A DNA stretch of 33,518 bases from Acidimicrobiaceae bacterium (GTDB lineage: Bacteria > Actinomycetota > Acidimicrobiia > Acidimicrobiales > RAAP-2). The translations under genes and the position numbers were made by a program. The notes under the pieces are model-generated. The model was not told the origin of the DNA, ran no database searches, and saw only the letters and a list, made by a program, of their open reading frames with translations. The stretch spans positions 1 to 33,518 of the forward strand of contig PLON01000015.1 in assembly GCA_003142095.1 (NCBI GenBank), in the 5' to 3' direction. Of the stretch, positions 14,535-23,679 are shown one piece after another (position 1 is the stretch's first letter; each line of letters begins with the position of its first letter).

Positions 14535-16159
14535 GCGCCGGCCATCGCACCCGTCTCGGAGACCACCTCGCCGTCGACCACGCGCATCGTGATCGCGTGG
14601 CCCCAGGCGTCACTCGTCTCACTAAAGTCACTGCGCCGATGACAACCGCGACTCTCTTCGCGCAATAACGCGGCGCTCGCGACGAGTACGGACGACGTGT
14701 GCAGGTTGGTCGCCTCAAGCGTCGCGAGGTCTATCTCCGCACGTGCGCTCGCGGTCGTGTCGAGCGTCTCGAGGAGCGTCTCCAGTCCGTCGCGATCGCG
14801 CAGTACTCCGGCGTATTTCGACATCTTCACGGCTAATGAATCTCGCGTTGACGCGTCGACTCCACGGCCTACAACGCGACCGTCGCCCCGGCGTCGAGTG
14901 TTCTCTCTCTGCGGTGCGTCGTCGTGGGCGAGTCTCTGGCCCAGGCGCCGTCCCGCAATGACGGCCTCGGTCAGCGAGTTCGACGCCAGACGGTTCGCGC
15001 CGTGCACCCCGGTCGCCGCCACTTCGCCCACGGCGTATAGGCCAGCGAGTGACGTGTTGCCCTCGAGGTCCGCGCTCACCCCGCCACAGGCGTAGTGCGC
15101 ACCAGGGGCAATGGGAATGAGTTCCTTCGCCGGTTCGACACCCGCCCTTCGACAGATATCGAGAGTCGTCGGAAATTCTCTCGCGAGGCGTTTCGCCCCG
15201 ATGCCGCGCGCGTCGAGCCACAGGTTGGTCGACGGGCCGTCGCCTCGGTTCATGCGCTGAAGCATTGTGAACGAGACCACATCACGAGGTGCGAGGTCGC
15301 CGAGTGGGTGCTGTCCGCGCATGACGGACTGCTCATCGGCGTCAACGATGGTGCCGCCCGCCCCGCGCAGCGCCTCCGTGATGAGAGGCGACTGGCCACG
15401 GTGTCCCTTCGAAAACAACACCGTGGGGTGAAACTGCACAAATTCAACGTTGGTCACTGTTGCGCCCGCGCGAACGGCGAGGCCCAGGCCGTCGCCCGTC
15501 ACTTCGGCGGGATTCGTCGACGAGGAGAATGCCTGACCGTAGCCGCCTGTCGCGAGCACGACGGCGCGCGCGCTGATGACTCCCACCTCAAGGGCCGAGT
15601 CAGCTCCAACGCGTCCGGCGATGACTCCGACCACGTCACCAACATCGTTCGTCAATGCATCAATGGCAACCGTGTGCTCCATGATCTCCACGTCTGAAGC
15701 GAGCAGCGCCCCCCGTAGTACCCGGTGTAGCTCGGTCCCGATGGCGTCTCCGCCCGCGTGCACAATTCGTCGGTGCGAGTGGCCACCCTCGAGCCCAAGC
15801 GAGCCGAGATCGAAGTGGGCCCCCAGGCTGGTCAGCACTCTGACCACTTCGGGCGCGCTCGTCACGAGAGAGCGGACTCGGTCCTCGTCGGCCAGTCCGG
15901 CGGCGGCGACGAGGGTGTCGCGCGCGTGCGCGTCGAATGAGTCGTCGGCGTCGCTCACGACGGCGAGTCCGCCCTGAGCGTACGGCGTTGATCCACTGCG
16001 CAGTGTTCCCTTGGTAACGAGTAGGACGCGCTGTCCGTATTCGCTTGCGACCACCGCGGCGCTGAGTCCCGCCGCTCCACTGCCCACGACCACGACGTCG
16101 ACGTCGCGACTCCAGAGAGGCGTCGAGGACGGCAAGAAGCGCGGGGTGGGAATGTTCAT
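14531..16159 (-). CDS. nadB: L-aspartate oxidase
   Basis: 542 residues. It oxidises L-aspartate to iminoaspartate with FAD. The N-terminal dinucleotide fold is [18 protein letters not shown], followed by [22 protein letters not shown], where the S-T-x-x-AQGG loop is characteristic. Later come [12 protein letters not shown], the capping-domain [19 protein letters not shown] and [24 protein letters not shown] (in part). The ATG overlaps the nadA stop (ATGA). The iminoaspartate it makes is unstable and passes to NadA encoded just upstream. Confidence 0.97.
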   Translation of the reverse strand: MNIPTPRFLPSSTPLWSRDVDVVVVGSGAAGLSAAVVASEYGQRVLLVTKGTLRSGSTPYAQGGLAVVSDADDSFDAHARDTLVAAAGLADEDRVRSLVTSAPEVVRVLTSLGAHFDLGSLGLEGGHSHRRIVHAGGDAIGTELHRVLRGALLASDVEIMEHTVAIDALTNDVGDVVGVIAGRVGADSALEVGVISARAVVLATGGYGQAFSSSTNPAEVTGDGLGLAVRAGATVTNVEFVQFHPTVLFSKGHRGQSPLITEALRGAGGTIVDADEQSVMRGQHPLGDLAPRDVVSFTMLQRMNRGDGPSTNLWLDARGIGAKRLAREFPTTLDICRRAGVEPAKELIPIAPGAHYACGGVSADLEGNTSLAGLYAVGEVAATGVHGANRLASNSLTEAVIAGRRLGQRLAHDDAPQRENTRRRGDGRVVGRGVDASTRDSLAVKMSKYAGVLRDRDGLETLLETLDTTASARAEIDLATLEATNLHTSSVLVASAALLREESRGCHRRSDFSETSDAWGHAITMRVVDGEVVSETGAMAGA

Positions 16160-17187
16160 TCGCCCACCATGGAGGGTCTACCGACCGCGATCATGGCGTC
16201 CACCGCGCGCTTCGCGCGACGGGCGATTTCGGGATCAACAATGACCTCGCTCGTTCCCTCACGCAGGCATCGCAGTAGAACGTCGCGAGTTGTCATCTTC
16301 ATGTACACGCACTCGGCGTGCTCGTTGACCGGCTCCCATCTCACGGCGGGATTCGCCCGACGGAGTTGGTGCAACATGCCGGTCTCGGTGGCGACGAGAA
16401 CTGACTTCGCAATGGTCACGCGAGCACGATCGAGCATGCCACCCGTGGAGAGAATGTGCGTGCGCTCGGCGGGCAGGTCGCCCGTGCCGCTCAGCCAGAG
16501 CGCCGGCGTCGCGCATCCGCACTCGGGGTGGATGAACAGTTCCGACTCAGGACTCGCCAGCGCTTTGTCACGCAGCTCCACCGGGCTGATATCCGCGTGT
16601 ACGTGGCATTCGCCCATCCAAATGTGCATGTTCTCACGCTTCGTCATGCGCTGGACGTGTGCGCCGAGAAACTGATCGGGGAGGAAGAGAACCTCGCGGT
16701 CGGCGGGGATGGTATTCACGATGTCAACGGCGTTTGCCGATGTGCAGCACAAGTCGGTTTCGGCCTTCACGTCTGCGCTGGTGTTGACGTAGGCGACGAC
16801 CACGGCACCCGGGTGCTCGGACTTCCACTCTCGGAGTTGGTCAGCCGTGATGCTGTCGGCGAGCGAGCATCCGGCCAGCGGCTCGGGAATAAGGACGGTG
16901 CGCTCGGGCGCGAGAATCTTTGCGGTCTCAGCCATGAAGTACACACCAGCGAAGACAATGGTCGAGGCGTCACTGGCCGCAGCGATGCGCGACAGGGCCA
17001 GCGAGTCGCCGACGTGATCGGCGACGTCTTGGATTTCGGGACGCTGATAGTTGTGGGCGAGAATGACGGCGTCGCGCTCGTTGGCGAGGCGTCGCACTTC
17101 GCTGAACCACTCGTCGAGCGTTTCGGGGGCCAACTCGGTGATGCTCACGAGACCTTCTTCCCCTCGGCCGACTGACGCGACACTCAC
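16156..17187 (-). CDS. nadA: Quinolinate synthase
   Basis: 343 residues from the GTG at 17187. A second GTG at 17148 has GAAGAAGG four bases upstream and may be the true start. It condenses iminoaspartate with dihydroxyacetone phosphate to quinolinate using a [4Fe-4S] cluster. The three cluster cysteines are identifiable in PLAGCSLAD, in the ECGCATP segment and in [12 protein letters not shown]. Also present are [25 protein letters not shown] (in part) and [14 protein letters not shown]. First gene of the operon, divergent from nrtR by 79 bases, which carry a TAATAG sequence fit for a -10 box. Confidence 0.96.
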   Translation of the reverse strand: MSVASVGRGEEGLVSITELAPETLDEWFSEVRRLANERDAVILAHNYQRPEIQDVADHVGDSLALSRIAAASDASTIVFAGVYFMAETAKILAPERTVLIPEPLAGCSLADSITADQLREWKSEHPGAVVVAYVNTSADVKAETDLCCTSANAVDIVNTIPADREVLFLPDQFLGAHVQRMTKRENMHIWMGECHVHADISPVELRDKALASPESELFIHPECGCATPALWLSGTGDLPAERTHILSTGGMLDRARVTIAKSVLVATETGMLHQLRRANPAVRWEPVNEHAECVYMKMTTRDVLLRCLREGTSEVIVDPEIARRAKRAVDAMIAVGRPSMVGE

Positions 17188-17266
17188 GTCGTGTTCCCGA
17201 AGGTGTCACGTCCGGGGAGGTTTTCGACTATTAGGCGTAAACCCTTCGATTAAGTTACCATGCAAG

Positions 17267-17989
17267 GTGAACCCGAGTCAACACTCCGACGAGTCGACCA
17301 GCGATTTCACGGGTCGCTTCCGTCACGAAGTCCTCGCCGCCGTCTTCCAAGTTCGCGAACGTCGACTGCATTCGTTGCTATGGCGCCGGGCCCGCTCCCC
17401 CTTCGAGGGCGATTGGGCGCTGCCGGGAGGACCCCTCGGACGTGTCGAACTCCTCGGCTCCTCGCTCAGTCGACACCTCGCGGCGAAGGTCGATCTGACC
17501 GACATTGCGTACCTCGAGCAACTCGAGACTCGCAGTGACGTGGACCGTGACCCGCGCGAGCGCACCATCGCCACGGCGTACCTGGCCCTCGTATCGTCGG
17601 CGCTCAATCCGTCGATCCCGAGCGACACGGCGTGGTTCGCGGTCGACGAACTACCCGCCACGGCCTTCGATCACGCGTCGATCATTCAGTCGGCTCGAGA
17701 ACGCCTCCGCGCAAAACTCACCTACACCAACGTGGGCTACGCACTCGCGCCAGAAACGTTCAGCATCGCGGAACTGCGCGTCATCTACGCCGCCTGTCTC
17801 GGTCACGACGTGTCCGCGACGAACCTCCAGCGCGTGTTGCTACGCCGCCACATCATCGAAGCGACCAGCGTGACCGCAACGCCGTCGGCCTCGGGTGGGC
17901 GGCCGGCCACGCTCCACCGATTCACCGAACGCACCCTGTTGGTGACCGATCCTTTCGCGGTGTTTCGTCCGCCGAGCGAGCGCCCGTAG
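17267..17989 (+). CDS. nrtR: NrtR-type Nudix-related repressor of NAD biosynthesis
   Basis: 240 residues from the GTG at 17267. A longer frame to 17051 would run over nadA and is rejected. The N-terminal Nudix-like domain has EVLAAVFQVRERRLHSLL and WALPGGPLGRVELLGSSLSRHLAAKV, where the catalytic REUXEE of Nudix hydrolases is replaced by SRHLAAK, so hydrolysis is not expected. The C-terminal winged helix ends with GGRPATLHRF and VTDPFAVFRPP, as in actinobacterial NrtR. NrtR proteins bind ADP-ribose or related ligands and repress NAD genes. Divergence from nadABC supports that role here. Confidence 0.9.
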   Translation: MNPSQHSDESTSDFTGRFRHEVLAAVFQVRERRLHSLLWRRARSPFEGDWALPGGPLGRVELLGSSLSRHLAAKVDLTDIAYLEQLETRSDVDRDPRERTIATAYLALVSSALNPSIPSDTAWFAVDELPATAFDHASIIQSARERLRAKLTYTNVGYALAPETFSIAELRVIYAACLGHDVSATNLQRVLLRRHIIEATSVTATPSASGGRPATLHRFTERTLLVTDPFAVFRPPSERP

Positions 17990-17992
17990 ATA

Positions 17993-18627
17993 TTAGGCGC
18001 GACCGGTTTTCCTGAGCACGTCGCGTACGTAGTCGAGTTCCTCTCGTAGACGTGCGCCGACTTCACGATCATCGTCAGGGGTCCAACGGCCAGTCCCACC
18101 ACGTTGGCTACGTGCTCTTGAATATGCGCCAACTCGACCAGATTCCCGTACCCCTTGGCTCCAAAGTCAATACTGTGCGCGTATATCGACAGCGAGAGTC
18201 GACCACCGTGGATGAACAAGTCGAGCAAACTCACGCACGGGATGTACGTGGTGTCACTGAGTGGCTGAAACGTCGTGATCGCCGCGTGCCGCGAAGTCGG
18301 ATCGTCGATGAGTTTCTTCGCCACCCCCGCGACTTGATCGAGGCCGCGGTTCTCATAGTCGTAGAGGCGAGTGGCGTAGCTCGCGGCGTCGCCGAGTTCC
18401 GCGACGCGAGTCGGATCAGTGAAATTCGCGTGCATCCACGCGAGACGTTCGGGCTCGGCGAAGAGCTCGATGAGTTCGTCGCGACTTGCCGGTTGCGCGA
18501 CGTGCAGCGCCGCCATGAGGACCTCGCGCATCGCGATCCCGTCGTAGGTACCCTCGTGACCCAGGGCGAGGATGTCACGCGCGATGTCGAGCCAGGTCTC
18601 GCCAATCGTGTTCGCGACAACGCTCAC
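17993..18627 (-). CDS. Thymidylate-synthase-like protein, frameshifted near the C-terminus
   Basis: The frame from GTG 18627 runs to about residue 196. It has LAWMHANFTD, ITTFQPLSDTTYIPCVSLLDLF (Cys131 in the position of the ThyA nucleophile), YAHSIDFGAKGYGNLVELAHIQ and MIVKSAHVYER. These follow the ThyA order PC...RS.D...G.P.N...Y......GDAHIY. As read, the frame then runs 80 meaningless codons on to 17803, antisense to nrtR. One extra base at about 18040-18042 would give ELDYVRDVLRKTGRA and a stop at 17993, matching ThyA's AHIY.NHLEQV..QL ending and leaving a neat three-base gap to nrtR. The start is uncertain. Whether it makes dTMP or modifies another pyrimidine is unknown. Confidence 0.75.
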
Positions 18628-18755
18628 GAGCGGGAACTGGTCGATATCGGGCCACGACGCCGAGTTGATGATTCGCTGGCGTGGCGCGAAGTTTGAGCCA
18701 CTCGACAGGACGACCCTGCCTACACTGAGGGAATCCGCGACGGATCGAGTGCATC

Positions 18756-19214
18756 GTGAGACGACAACTGCTGTGCCTGGCTGTGGTGGCGACACTCGCC
18801 ACGTTGGCTCCCGCCTGGTCGGCATCGGGAGCGCTGACCAGAGCGAAGAATCTGGTCGTGACGCCCGCGGTGCGGCGCAGTCTCTTTGTGGCGCTCGCTG
18901 CCTTTCACCAATTGCCCACGAAGGACTACGTCAGGCTCGCTCCGGGAATGACGTTCTACGCCCTCGACGTGACATCCAAGACCTACTACGCCGCGTCTGG
19001 CATCGTCCCGAGCCCGAAGTCACTGCAGGCACAAGTGGGTGCCCAGGACGACGGCGGTTACCAACTCCTCACTCGTGCGCAGGGCGCGAAGACGTGGACG
19101 ATCTACGACGACGGATTCGGCGGAGCTAACGGCTCCAAATGTCCGATCGTTATTCCGGCCGCGGTGCTCGCGGTATGGGCCTGGCCGAGGAAGTGCTCCC
19201 CACCCGCGCTCTAG
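18756..19214 (+). CDS. Secreted hypothetical protein
   Basis: 152 residues from a GTG at 18756. The N-terminus is a good Sec signal peptide: MRRQLLCLAVVATLATLAPAWSASGA, with cleavage near residues 23-26. The mature part has LVVTPAVRRSLFVALAAFHQLPTKDYVRLAPGMTFYALD (in part) and two Cys near the C-terminus (KCPIVIP and RKCSPPAL) that could form a disulphide outside the cell. No family is recognised. It ends two bases before the convergent amidase gene and is divergent from the thymidylate-synthase-like gene. Confidence 0.7.
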   Translation: MRRQLLCLAVVATLATLAPAWSASGALTRAKNLVVTPAVRRSLFVALAAFHQLPTKDYVRLAPGMTFYALDVTSKTYYAASGIVPSPKSLQAQVGAQDDGGYQLLTRAQGAKTWTIYDDGFGGANGSKCPIVIPAAVLAVWAWPRKCSPPAL

Positions 19215-19215
19215 G

Positions 19216-20682
19216 TCACAGACCTCGCGTCGGTGCCTGCCACTGCGGAGTTGGCCAGGGACTCGCGGCGCGTAGTACTGCTTCAATCCGTCGCGCGGCG
19301 TCGAGAACGCTCCACTCGTCGTGAGCGCGACCAACGATCGCGAGACCGACCGGCAACCCGTTCACCACACCCATCGGCAAGCTCAGGATCGGCCACCCGG
19401 CGATCGCCGGCGGGCCGGTCACGGGACTCGCCGGACCGGGATGACCGCCAACAATCAGGTCGCTCTTCCACGTTGGCCCATACGCCGGGGCAATGATGAC
19501 GTCGGATCCCTCGATCCCCGGTTCGAGACACGTGTCGAGCGCCCACGCCAGGTTGCGCGGGCGCGATTGCTCGTACGCAGCTCCCGCACGTCCGCCCGAC
19601 GCGACCGCTTCGAGGAAGAACTCATGACCGAAGTAGCGCTGTTCGATCTCCGCGTGCTCGTCCTCGTAGACAATCACGTCGGCGAGTGAGCGCACGCCTT
19701 CGCCGGGTCGCTGGGCTAAATACTCGCTGAGGTCGTCGACGAGTTCGCCGAGCATCACCGCCAATTCGTCGCGCCCTTCGGCCTCGCCCGGAACCGCGAG
19801 ATCGCGGTCAATCATCGCGAGTCCGGCTCCTCGCAACTCAGTCACGACGTCGTCGAACATCTGGTCGGTGGCGGGGTGACCGGTGCGCCAGTTCTTCGCG
19901 ACGACCATTGATGTCGCCTGCGCCGGTCGCTGCGCTTGTTGGGCCAGCACGCTAAACATCAACGCCACGTCCGCGACGTGGCGGCCCATTGGCCCGGGGC
20001 TGTCCTGACTCGCGCTGACCGGCACAACGTGCGTCGTGGGCACCGCACCCACCGTGGGCTTTAGTCCGACGACGCCGTTCATTGACGCCGGCGACACGAT
20101 GGAACCGTCGGTCTCGGTACCGACGGCGAGAGGTGCCAAACCAGCAGCAAGCGCCGCACCCGAACCGGAAGACGAACCACCGGCGGAGCGGTCGAGAGCC
20201 CACGGGTTCGCGACGAGACCGCCACTGGCCGAGTAGCCACTCGTGGAGCGCGGAGATCGAATGTTCGCCCACTGGCTGAGGTTGGTACTGCCCAGCACAA
20301 TGGCGCCGGCGTCGCGTAGTCGCGTCACCAGCGTGGCGTCGCGACTCGGTCGCCCGATCAGCGAGGTCGACCCCGCGAGGCCCGGCAGTCCGAGCGCCTC
20401 AATGTTGTCCTTCACCAGAACGGGCACGCCGTGCAGAGCACCGAGAGCGCCGCCACTCTGGCGTTCAGTGTCGCGCGCGTTCGCCTGAGCGCGCGCGTCG
20501 GCGCTGAGCGCGGCCACGGCATTGACAGCGGTGTGGCTGTCTGGCGCGTCGACGTGGGTGACGCGCTCGATCAACGTATCGACGAGGTCGAGTGAGGTCA
20601 ACCCGCCCGCCGCTAGTCGCACGAGAACATCGTGAACGCTCAAGTAACCGAGGCTCGACGTGGACGGATGCGGATCGTGCAC
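19216..20682 (-). CDS. Amidase, amidase-signature family
   Basis: 488 residues. The Ser-cisSer-Lys triad can be placed: Lys91 in VPVLVKDNIE, cis-Ser within GGSSSGSG (168-175) and nucleophile Ser194 in GTETDGSIVSPAS. MNGVVGLKPTVG follows, as in the family. No signal peptide. Members hydrolyse amides (nitrile-derived amides, peptides, or the Gln-tRNA amidation subunit GatA); the DGSIVSPA form with a C-terminal ALDTCLEPGIEGSDVIIAPAYGP (in part) suits a stand-alone amidase rather than GatA. Substrate unknown. Confidence 0.92.
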   Translation of the reverse strand: MHDPHPSTSSLGYLSVHDVLVRLAAGGLTSLDLVDTLIERVTHVDAPDSHTAVNAVAALSADARAQANARDTERQSGGALGALHGVPVLVKDNIEALGLPGLAGSTSLIGRPSRDATLVTRLRDAGAIVLGSTNLSQWANIRSPRSTSGYSASGGLVANPWALDRSAGGSSSGSGAALAAGLAPLAVGTETDGSIVSPASMNGVVGLKPTVGAVPTTHVVPVSASQDSPGPMGRHVADVALMFSVLAQQAQRPAQATSMVVAKNWRTGHPATDQMFDDVVTELRGAGLAMIDRDLAVPGEAEGRDELAVMLGELVDDLSEYLAQRPGEGVRSLADVIVYEDEHAEIEQRYFGHEFFLEAVASGGRAGAAYEQSRPRNLAWALDTCLEPGIEGSDVIIAPAYGPTWKSDLIVGGHPGPASPVTGPPAIAGWPILSLPMGVVNGLPVGLAIVGRAHDEWSVLDAARRIEAVLRAASPWPTPQWQAPTRGL

Positions 20683-20812
20683 AGCACCACCCTACGACGG
20701 TGCGGTGCCGATCTTTGGTGAACTGCGTGACAGACTTTCGCCATGCCGGATGCGTCACTCGAACAAAAACTGGGCGTTCGATCCCGCGAAGAAGGCGAGC
20801 ACGACAGGCGAC

Positions 20813-21361
20813 GTGAACGCAGGACCTGACCCCTTGAAGCCGCCGATCCATGACGTGAAAATCGAGCAGGCGACCGTGACGGACGCAGAAGCACTCCTCG
20901 CCATGCGCGAGCGGCTCTCGGCGTGGCTCGCCCTGCGTGACGTGGTGCAGTGGCAGCCCGGCAGCCTTAGCGCCGAGCGCATTCGCGAACAAATCGCGGC
21001 CGGCTCGGTCTACGTGGGCCGTCTCCGCGGGCAACTCGTCGGTTCGGCGACGATCACCGACGAAGACCCGCATATATGGGGAAACGATTCGACGAAAGCG
21101 GGTTACGTGCATCGACTCATGGTGGATCGGCGATGGGCGCACCGAGGATTCGGCGCCGAACTATTGACCTGGGCCGAAGAATACTGCCGCGCGAACGCGA
21201 AGACCCACGTGCGTCTCGACTGCGTCGAGATCAACACGACGTTGATCGAGTACTACCGCAATGCGGGATATAAAGAAGTTCGCCGCCTCGTCATTGAAGG
21301 ACTGCTGCCGCACCGAGGTGGCATGGTCTTGTTTGAGAAGGCGCTCGACGACACAGATTAA
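20813..21361 (+). CDS. GNAT family N-acetyltransferase
   Basis: About 182 residues from a GTG at 20813; ATG 20750 and GTG 20855 are also possible starts, and none has a strong ribosome-binding site. The acetyl-CoA-binding core is VHRLMVDRRWAHRGFGAELLTWAEEYC, where R-x-x-G-x-G/A is R-G-F-G, preceded by the strand GQLVGSATITDED and followed by VRLDCVEINTTLIEYYRNAGY, a typical GNAT ending. The acceptor is not predictable. It runs convergent with the anti-sigma gene, with the two ends four bases overlapping. Confidence 0.85.
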   Translation: MNAGPDPLKPPIHDVKIEQATVTDAEALLAMRERLSAWLALRDVVQWQPGSLSAERIREQIAAGSVYVGRLRGQLVGSATITDEDPHIWGNDSTKAGYVHRLMVDRRWAHRGFGAELLTWAEEYCRANAKTHVRLDCVEINTTLIEYYRNAGYKEVRRLVIEGLLPHRGGMVLFEKALDDTD

Positions 21362-21612
21362 GACTCGTCGCGGAAACGCTCGAAGAGTTCGCTCAAGGTC
21401 TGAAGAACCTCCGGCGCAAGGTCATCGGCCGTCACGACGCCGCTCGCGGCGATAGTCACGCGTAGCTGTTCGAGATACGCGGTGCACGCGTCGCAGGCGA
21501 CGAGGTGCGCCTCGAGGCGACGTCGCGCGCGTCGAGACAGTGAGCCGTCCAGGTAGTCGCTCATCAGCTCGACCGCCTGTTGGCACACGAGAGCACTCGG
21601 GAGCAGTTTCAC
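21358..21612 (-). CDS. Zinc-finger anti-sigma factor (ZAS domain)
   Basis: 84 residues. Cys10, His36, Cys40 and Cys43 form the H-x3-C-x2-C zinc-binding anti-sigma motif, within LMSDYLDGSLSRRARRRLEAHLVACDACTAYLEQL (in part). No membrane segment follows, so it is a soluble ZAS protein, often redox-sensitive. It starts with GTG overlapping the sigma factor's stop (GTGA), so the pair is co-translated. It should hold the neighbouring sigma factor inactive until a signal, possibly thiol oxidation, releases it. Confidence 0.88.
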   Translation of the reverse strand: MKLLPSALVCQQAVELMSDYLDGSLSRRARRRLEAHLVACDACTAYLEQLRVTIAASGVVTADDLAPEVLQTLSELFERFRDES

Positions 21613-22238
21613 TTTTGACCTGCTCTCATACTCGCTTCGACCTCTGATCGTATTCGTGCGCGGCTCCGGTGCAGGATCACGCGCACGTTGGCCTCGGAGA
21701 GTTCGAGCAACTCGGCAACTTCCGTAGTAGATAGTCCTTGCACGTCACGCAGCGTTACAACGGCGCGCGCGGCGTCGGGCAGGCGCGCGATCGACTCGTG
21801 GACCAGACGGACGATCGGAGCGTTCACGATGGCGTCGTCGACACTGTCGGTAAAGGGGGCGGGTGGATCGCTCCACATCCCATGTTCGTTGAAACGACGG
21901 GCGAGGAGCGATCGATCGGACGTGATATCGACGGCAACGACGCGATGTTCCTTCACACCCTTGGTGCGAGCGCGATTGACCGCGATGCGAAATAGCCACG
22001 TTTTGAAGGAGGAGCGGCCCTCGAAACGCTCGATACCCCTGAGAACGGCAATCCAGGTTTCCTGGGCGACGTCTTCGGCGCTGGCGTCATTCGCAACGTA
22101 GGAGCGCGCGACGCGCACCAGAGACTCGTGATACTTCGTGACGATCTCTCTAAAGGCGTCTTTATCGCCGGCGAGCAGTCGCCCTAACAGCTCCGCGTCG
22201 TCCACCTCGTCACGATATCGGGGATATTCCAACCGCAT
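21609..22238 (-). CDS. ECF-type RNA polymerase sigma factor
   Basis: 209 residues from the ATG at 22238; the open frame continues upstream but the extra residues are not sigma-like. Region 2 is AELLGRLLAGDKDAFREIVTKYHESLVRVARSYV with DVAQETWIAVLRGIERFEGRSSFKTWLFRIAVNRA (in part), and region 4 is LPDAARAVVTLRDVQGLSTTEVAELLELSEANVRVILHRSRARI (in part). An Asp/Pro-rich linker between them is typical. No Shine-Dalgarno sequence precedes the start. Its regulon is unknown; the divergent lipoprotein gene is a natural candidate. Confidence 0.92.
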   Translation of the reverse strand: MRLEYPRYRDEVDDAELLGRLLAGDKDAFREIVTKYHESLVRVARSYVANDASAEDVAQETWIAVLRGIERFEGRSSFKTWLFRIAVNRARTKGVKEHRVVAVDITSDRSLLARRFNEHGMWSDPPAPFTDSVDDAIVNAPIVRLVHESIARLPDAARAVVTLRDVQGLSTTEVAELLELSEANVRVILHRSRARIRSEVEASMRAGQK

Positions 22239-22263
22239 AGTTTGGAATCGGCTTCCATACGTT

Positions 22264-22276
22264 CGGGTAAAACCCG
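22264..22276. promoter_or_regulatory. Palindrome between the ECF sigma and lipoprotein genes
   Basis: CGGGT-AAA-ACCCG is a perfect inverted repeat, 26 bases upstream of the sigma start and 66 upstream of the lipoprotein start. It could be an operator or a hairpin in the sigma transcript. No partner copy was seen elsewhere in the window. Confidence 0.35.
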
Positions 22277-22341
22277 GTGGTAAGTTGCGAGGATAGGGCG
22301 GATTGCGGTGGTGGTCGCGATCTTTTCGAGAGGGAGTATGC

Positions 22342-23235
22342 GTGCGCAGATACTGGATCGCCGGAATCGTTGCGGCGGCGCTTGGTCTCTCGGCGTGCGG
22401 CGCGGCCGCCACGTCCGACACGATCAACTCGGCCGTATCCTCGCTCAGTTCATCGCAGTATTTACAGGTGCACTTCACGGCGACGGCGTCGGGCGCCAGC
22501 AGCGCCGAGGCGCAGCCGTACCTGAAACTCCTGTCGTTCGACGTCAATTACGCCAATCCAACGGGAGCGGCGATTTCCCAGGCGACCGCGCCCAACGCGG
22601 AGATGACCTTCAATGTCGGCAGTCAGGCACTCCTTGATCTGCGCCAGATCAACGGCGTCGCGTACGTAGAGATCAACGTCTCAGCGCTCTCCAGCATCCC
22701 CTCGGCGAATATTCCCGCCTCGGACCTCGCTGCCGCCCAGCTGCTGATTGGCGGACGGTGGTTTGAGCTGACGAAGGGCTTCGTAAAGACCGAGCTGAAG
22801 ACTCTCGTGCCGACGTCAACGACACTCAGCCCCGCTCAGGAATCGAAGGACGAAGCCACCAGCAAGAAGCTGATCAGCGCCCTGACAACTCTGATTGACA
22901 ACGGGAATTCGACTGCACTGGCGAACGGTAACGGCTACAGCGAGACCGGTTCGCTCGCCTCCGTCGTCAACGCGCTCTACCCGACACTTACCTCGATCGA
23001 TCCGACGATGAGTAAGCCCGCCGACGTAAAGGGCACCTACGATCTGACGCTAACGACGTCGGGCTCGACGGCGACGGGTGGTTCGCTCACCATCACCGTG
23101 CCCGGCTCCACGGGGGACCAGAGTGTCGGCCTGCAGGCGACCGTCACGCACAACAACGACCCCATCGTCACGCCAACCGACGCGACCGTGGTCACGCCCG
23201 CACTCATCAAGGGGCTCCTCAGCGAAGCCAAGTAG
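22342..23235 (+). CDS. Putative lipoprotein
   Basis: 297 residues from a GTG at 22342 with GAGGGAG six bases upstream. The N-terminus is a lipoprotein signal: basic MRRYW, hydrophobic IAGIVAAALG, lipobox LSAC with the acylated Cys. The mature part is Ser/Thr/Ala-rich, with repeated beta-strand-like segments and few aromatic residues (for example QYLQVHFTATASG, GGRWFELTKGF, KGTYDLTLTTSGS). This superficially resembles LppX/LprG-type lipid-carrier lipoproteins but is not convincing. Divergent from the ECF sigma factor. Function unknown. Confidence 0.8.
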   Translation: MRRYWIAGIVAAALGLSACGAAATSDTINSAVSSLSSSQYLQVHFTATASGASSAEAQPYLKLLSFDVNYANPTGAAISQATAPNAEMTFNVGSQALLDLRQINGVAYVEINVSALSSIPSANIPASDLAAAQLLIGGRWFELTKGFVKTELKTLVPTSTTLSPAQESKDEATSKKLISALTTLIDNGNSTALANGNGYSETGSLASVVNALYPTLTSIDPTMSKPADVKGTYDLTLTTSGSTATGGSLTITVPGSTGDQSVGLQATVTHNNDPIVTPTDATVVTPALIKGLLSEAK

Positions 23236-23238
23236 TTG

Positions 23239-23679
23239 GTGACATCGCGTCCCACCCGTTGGGTGATCGTCGGAGGTGTCACCGTCGCGGCGTACGCGTG
23301 GCTCGCAACGAGTGCTCGGCCCTTCGCCCCATGGGCGTACGCAGCGGTGTCCGTTCCGGTGGTCGTGACGTTGGCGCTCTACGCCGTACGTGGCGGATTC
23401 TCCGATCCCGACGCGACGAACTACTACCGACACCGATCGCTCGGTACAGCGCGGGGAGCGGCTCCGTGGTGCGGGCTGTTCATCGTCGCCCTCGCGCTCG
23501 AGATCGTGGGACTCGCTCTCGGTGGACGATCGAAGGACGTGCCGACGCTCAGCACCACCGTCGATCATCTCCTCGTTGCGCACTGGGGACGCTGGCTCTT
23601 GTTCCTCTGGTGGTTCTGGGTCGGTGCCCGGGCTGTTGAGGGAATGAGTCAGCGACGGCGAGAAAAGAGACGGTCGTAA
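23239..23679 (+). CDS. Hypothetical membrane protein
   Basis: About 146 residues from a GTG at 23239, immediately downstream of the lipoprotein stop. Four hydrophobic segments are seen: VIVGGVTVAAYAWLA, FAPWAYAAVSVPVVVTLALYA, WCGLFIVALALEIVGLAL and WGRWLLFLWWFWVGARAV. The C-terminal tail is basic (RRREKRRS). Its stop overlaps the next gene (TAATG), so both are likely co-translated and could interact in the membrane. No named family is recognised with confidence. Confidence 0.75.
   Translation: MTSRPTRWVIVGGVTVAAYAWLATSARPFAPWAYAAVSVPVVVTLALYAVRGGFSDPDATNYYRHRSLGTARGAAPWCGLFIVALALEIVGLALGGRSKDVPTLSTTVDHLLVAHWGRWLLFLWWFWVGARAVEGMSQRRREKRRS

Noticed and set aside
15095-15697. 200-codon plus-strand frame over nadB
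   Set aside because: Shadow of nadB codon structure; no family resemblance. The same applies to 16456-17175, 24982-25761 and 26879-27796.
17051-17266. N-terminal extension of NrtR to 17051
   Set aside because: It would run over nadA in antisense; the family's domain begins after 17267.
17803-17992. C-terminal tail of the thymidylate-synthase-like frame as real sequence
   Set aside because: It is antisense to nrtR, and a one-base shift gives a proper ThyA-like ending at 17993.
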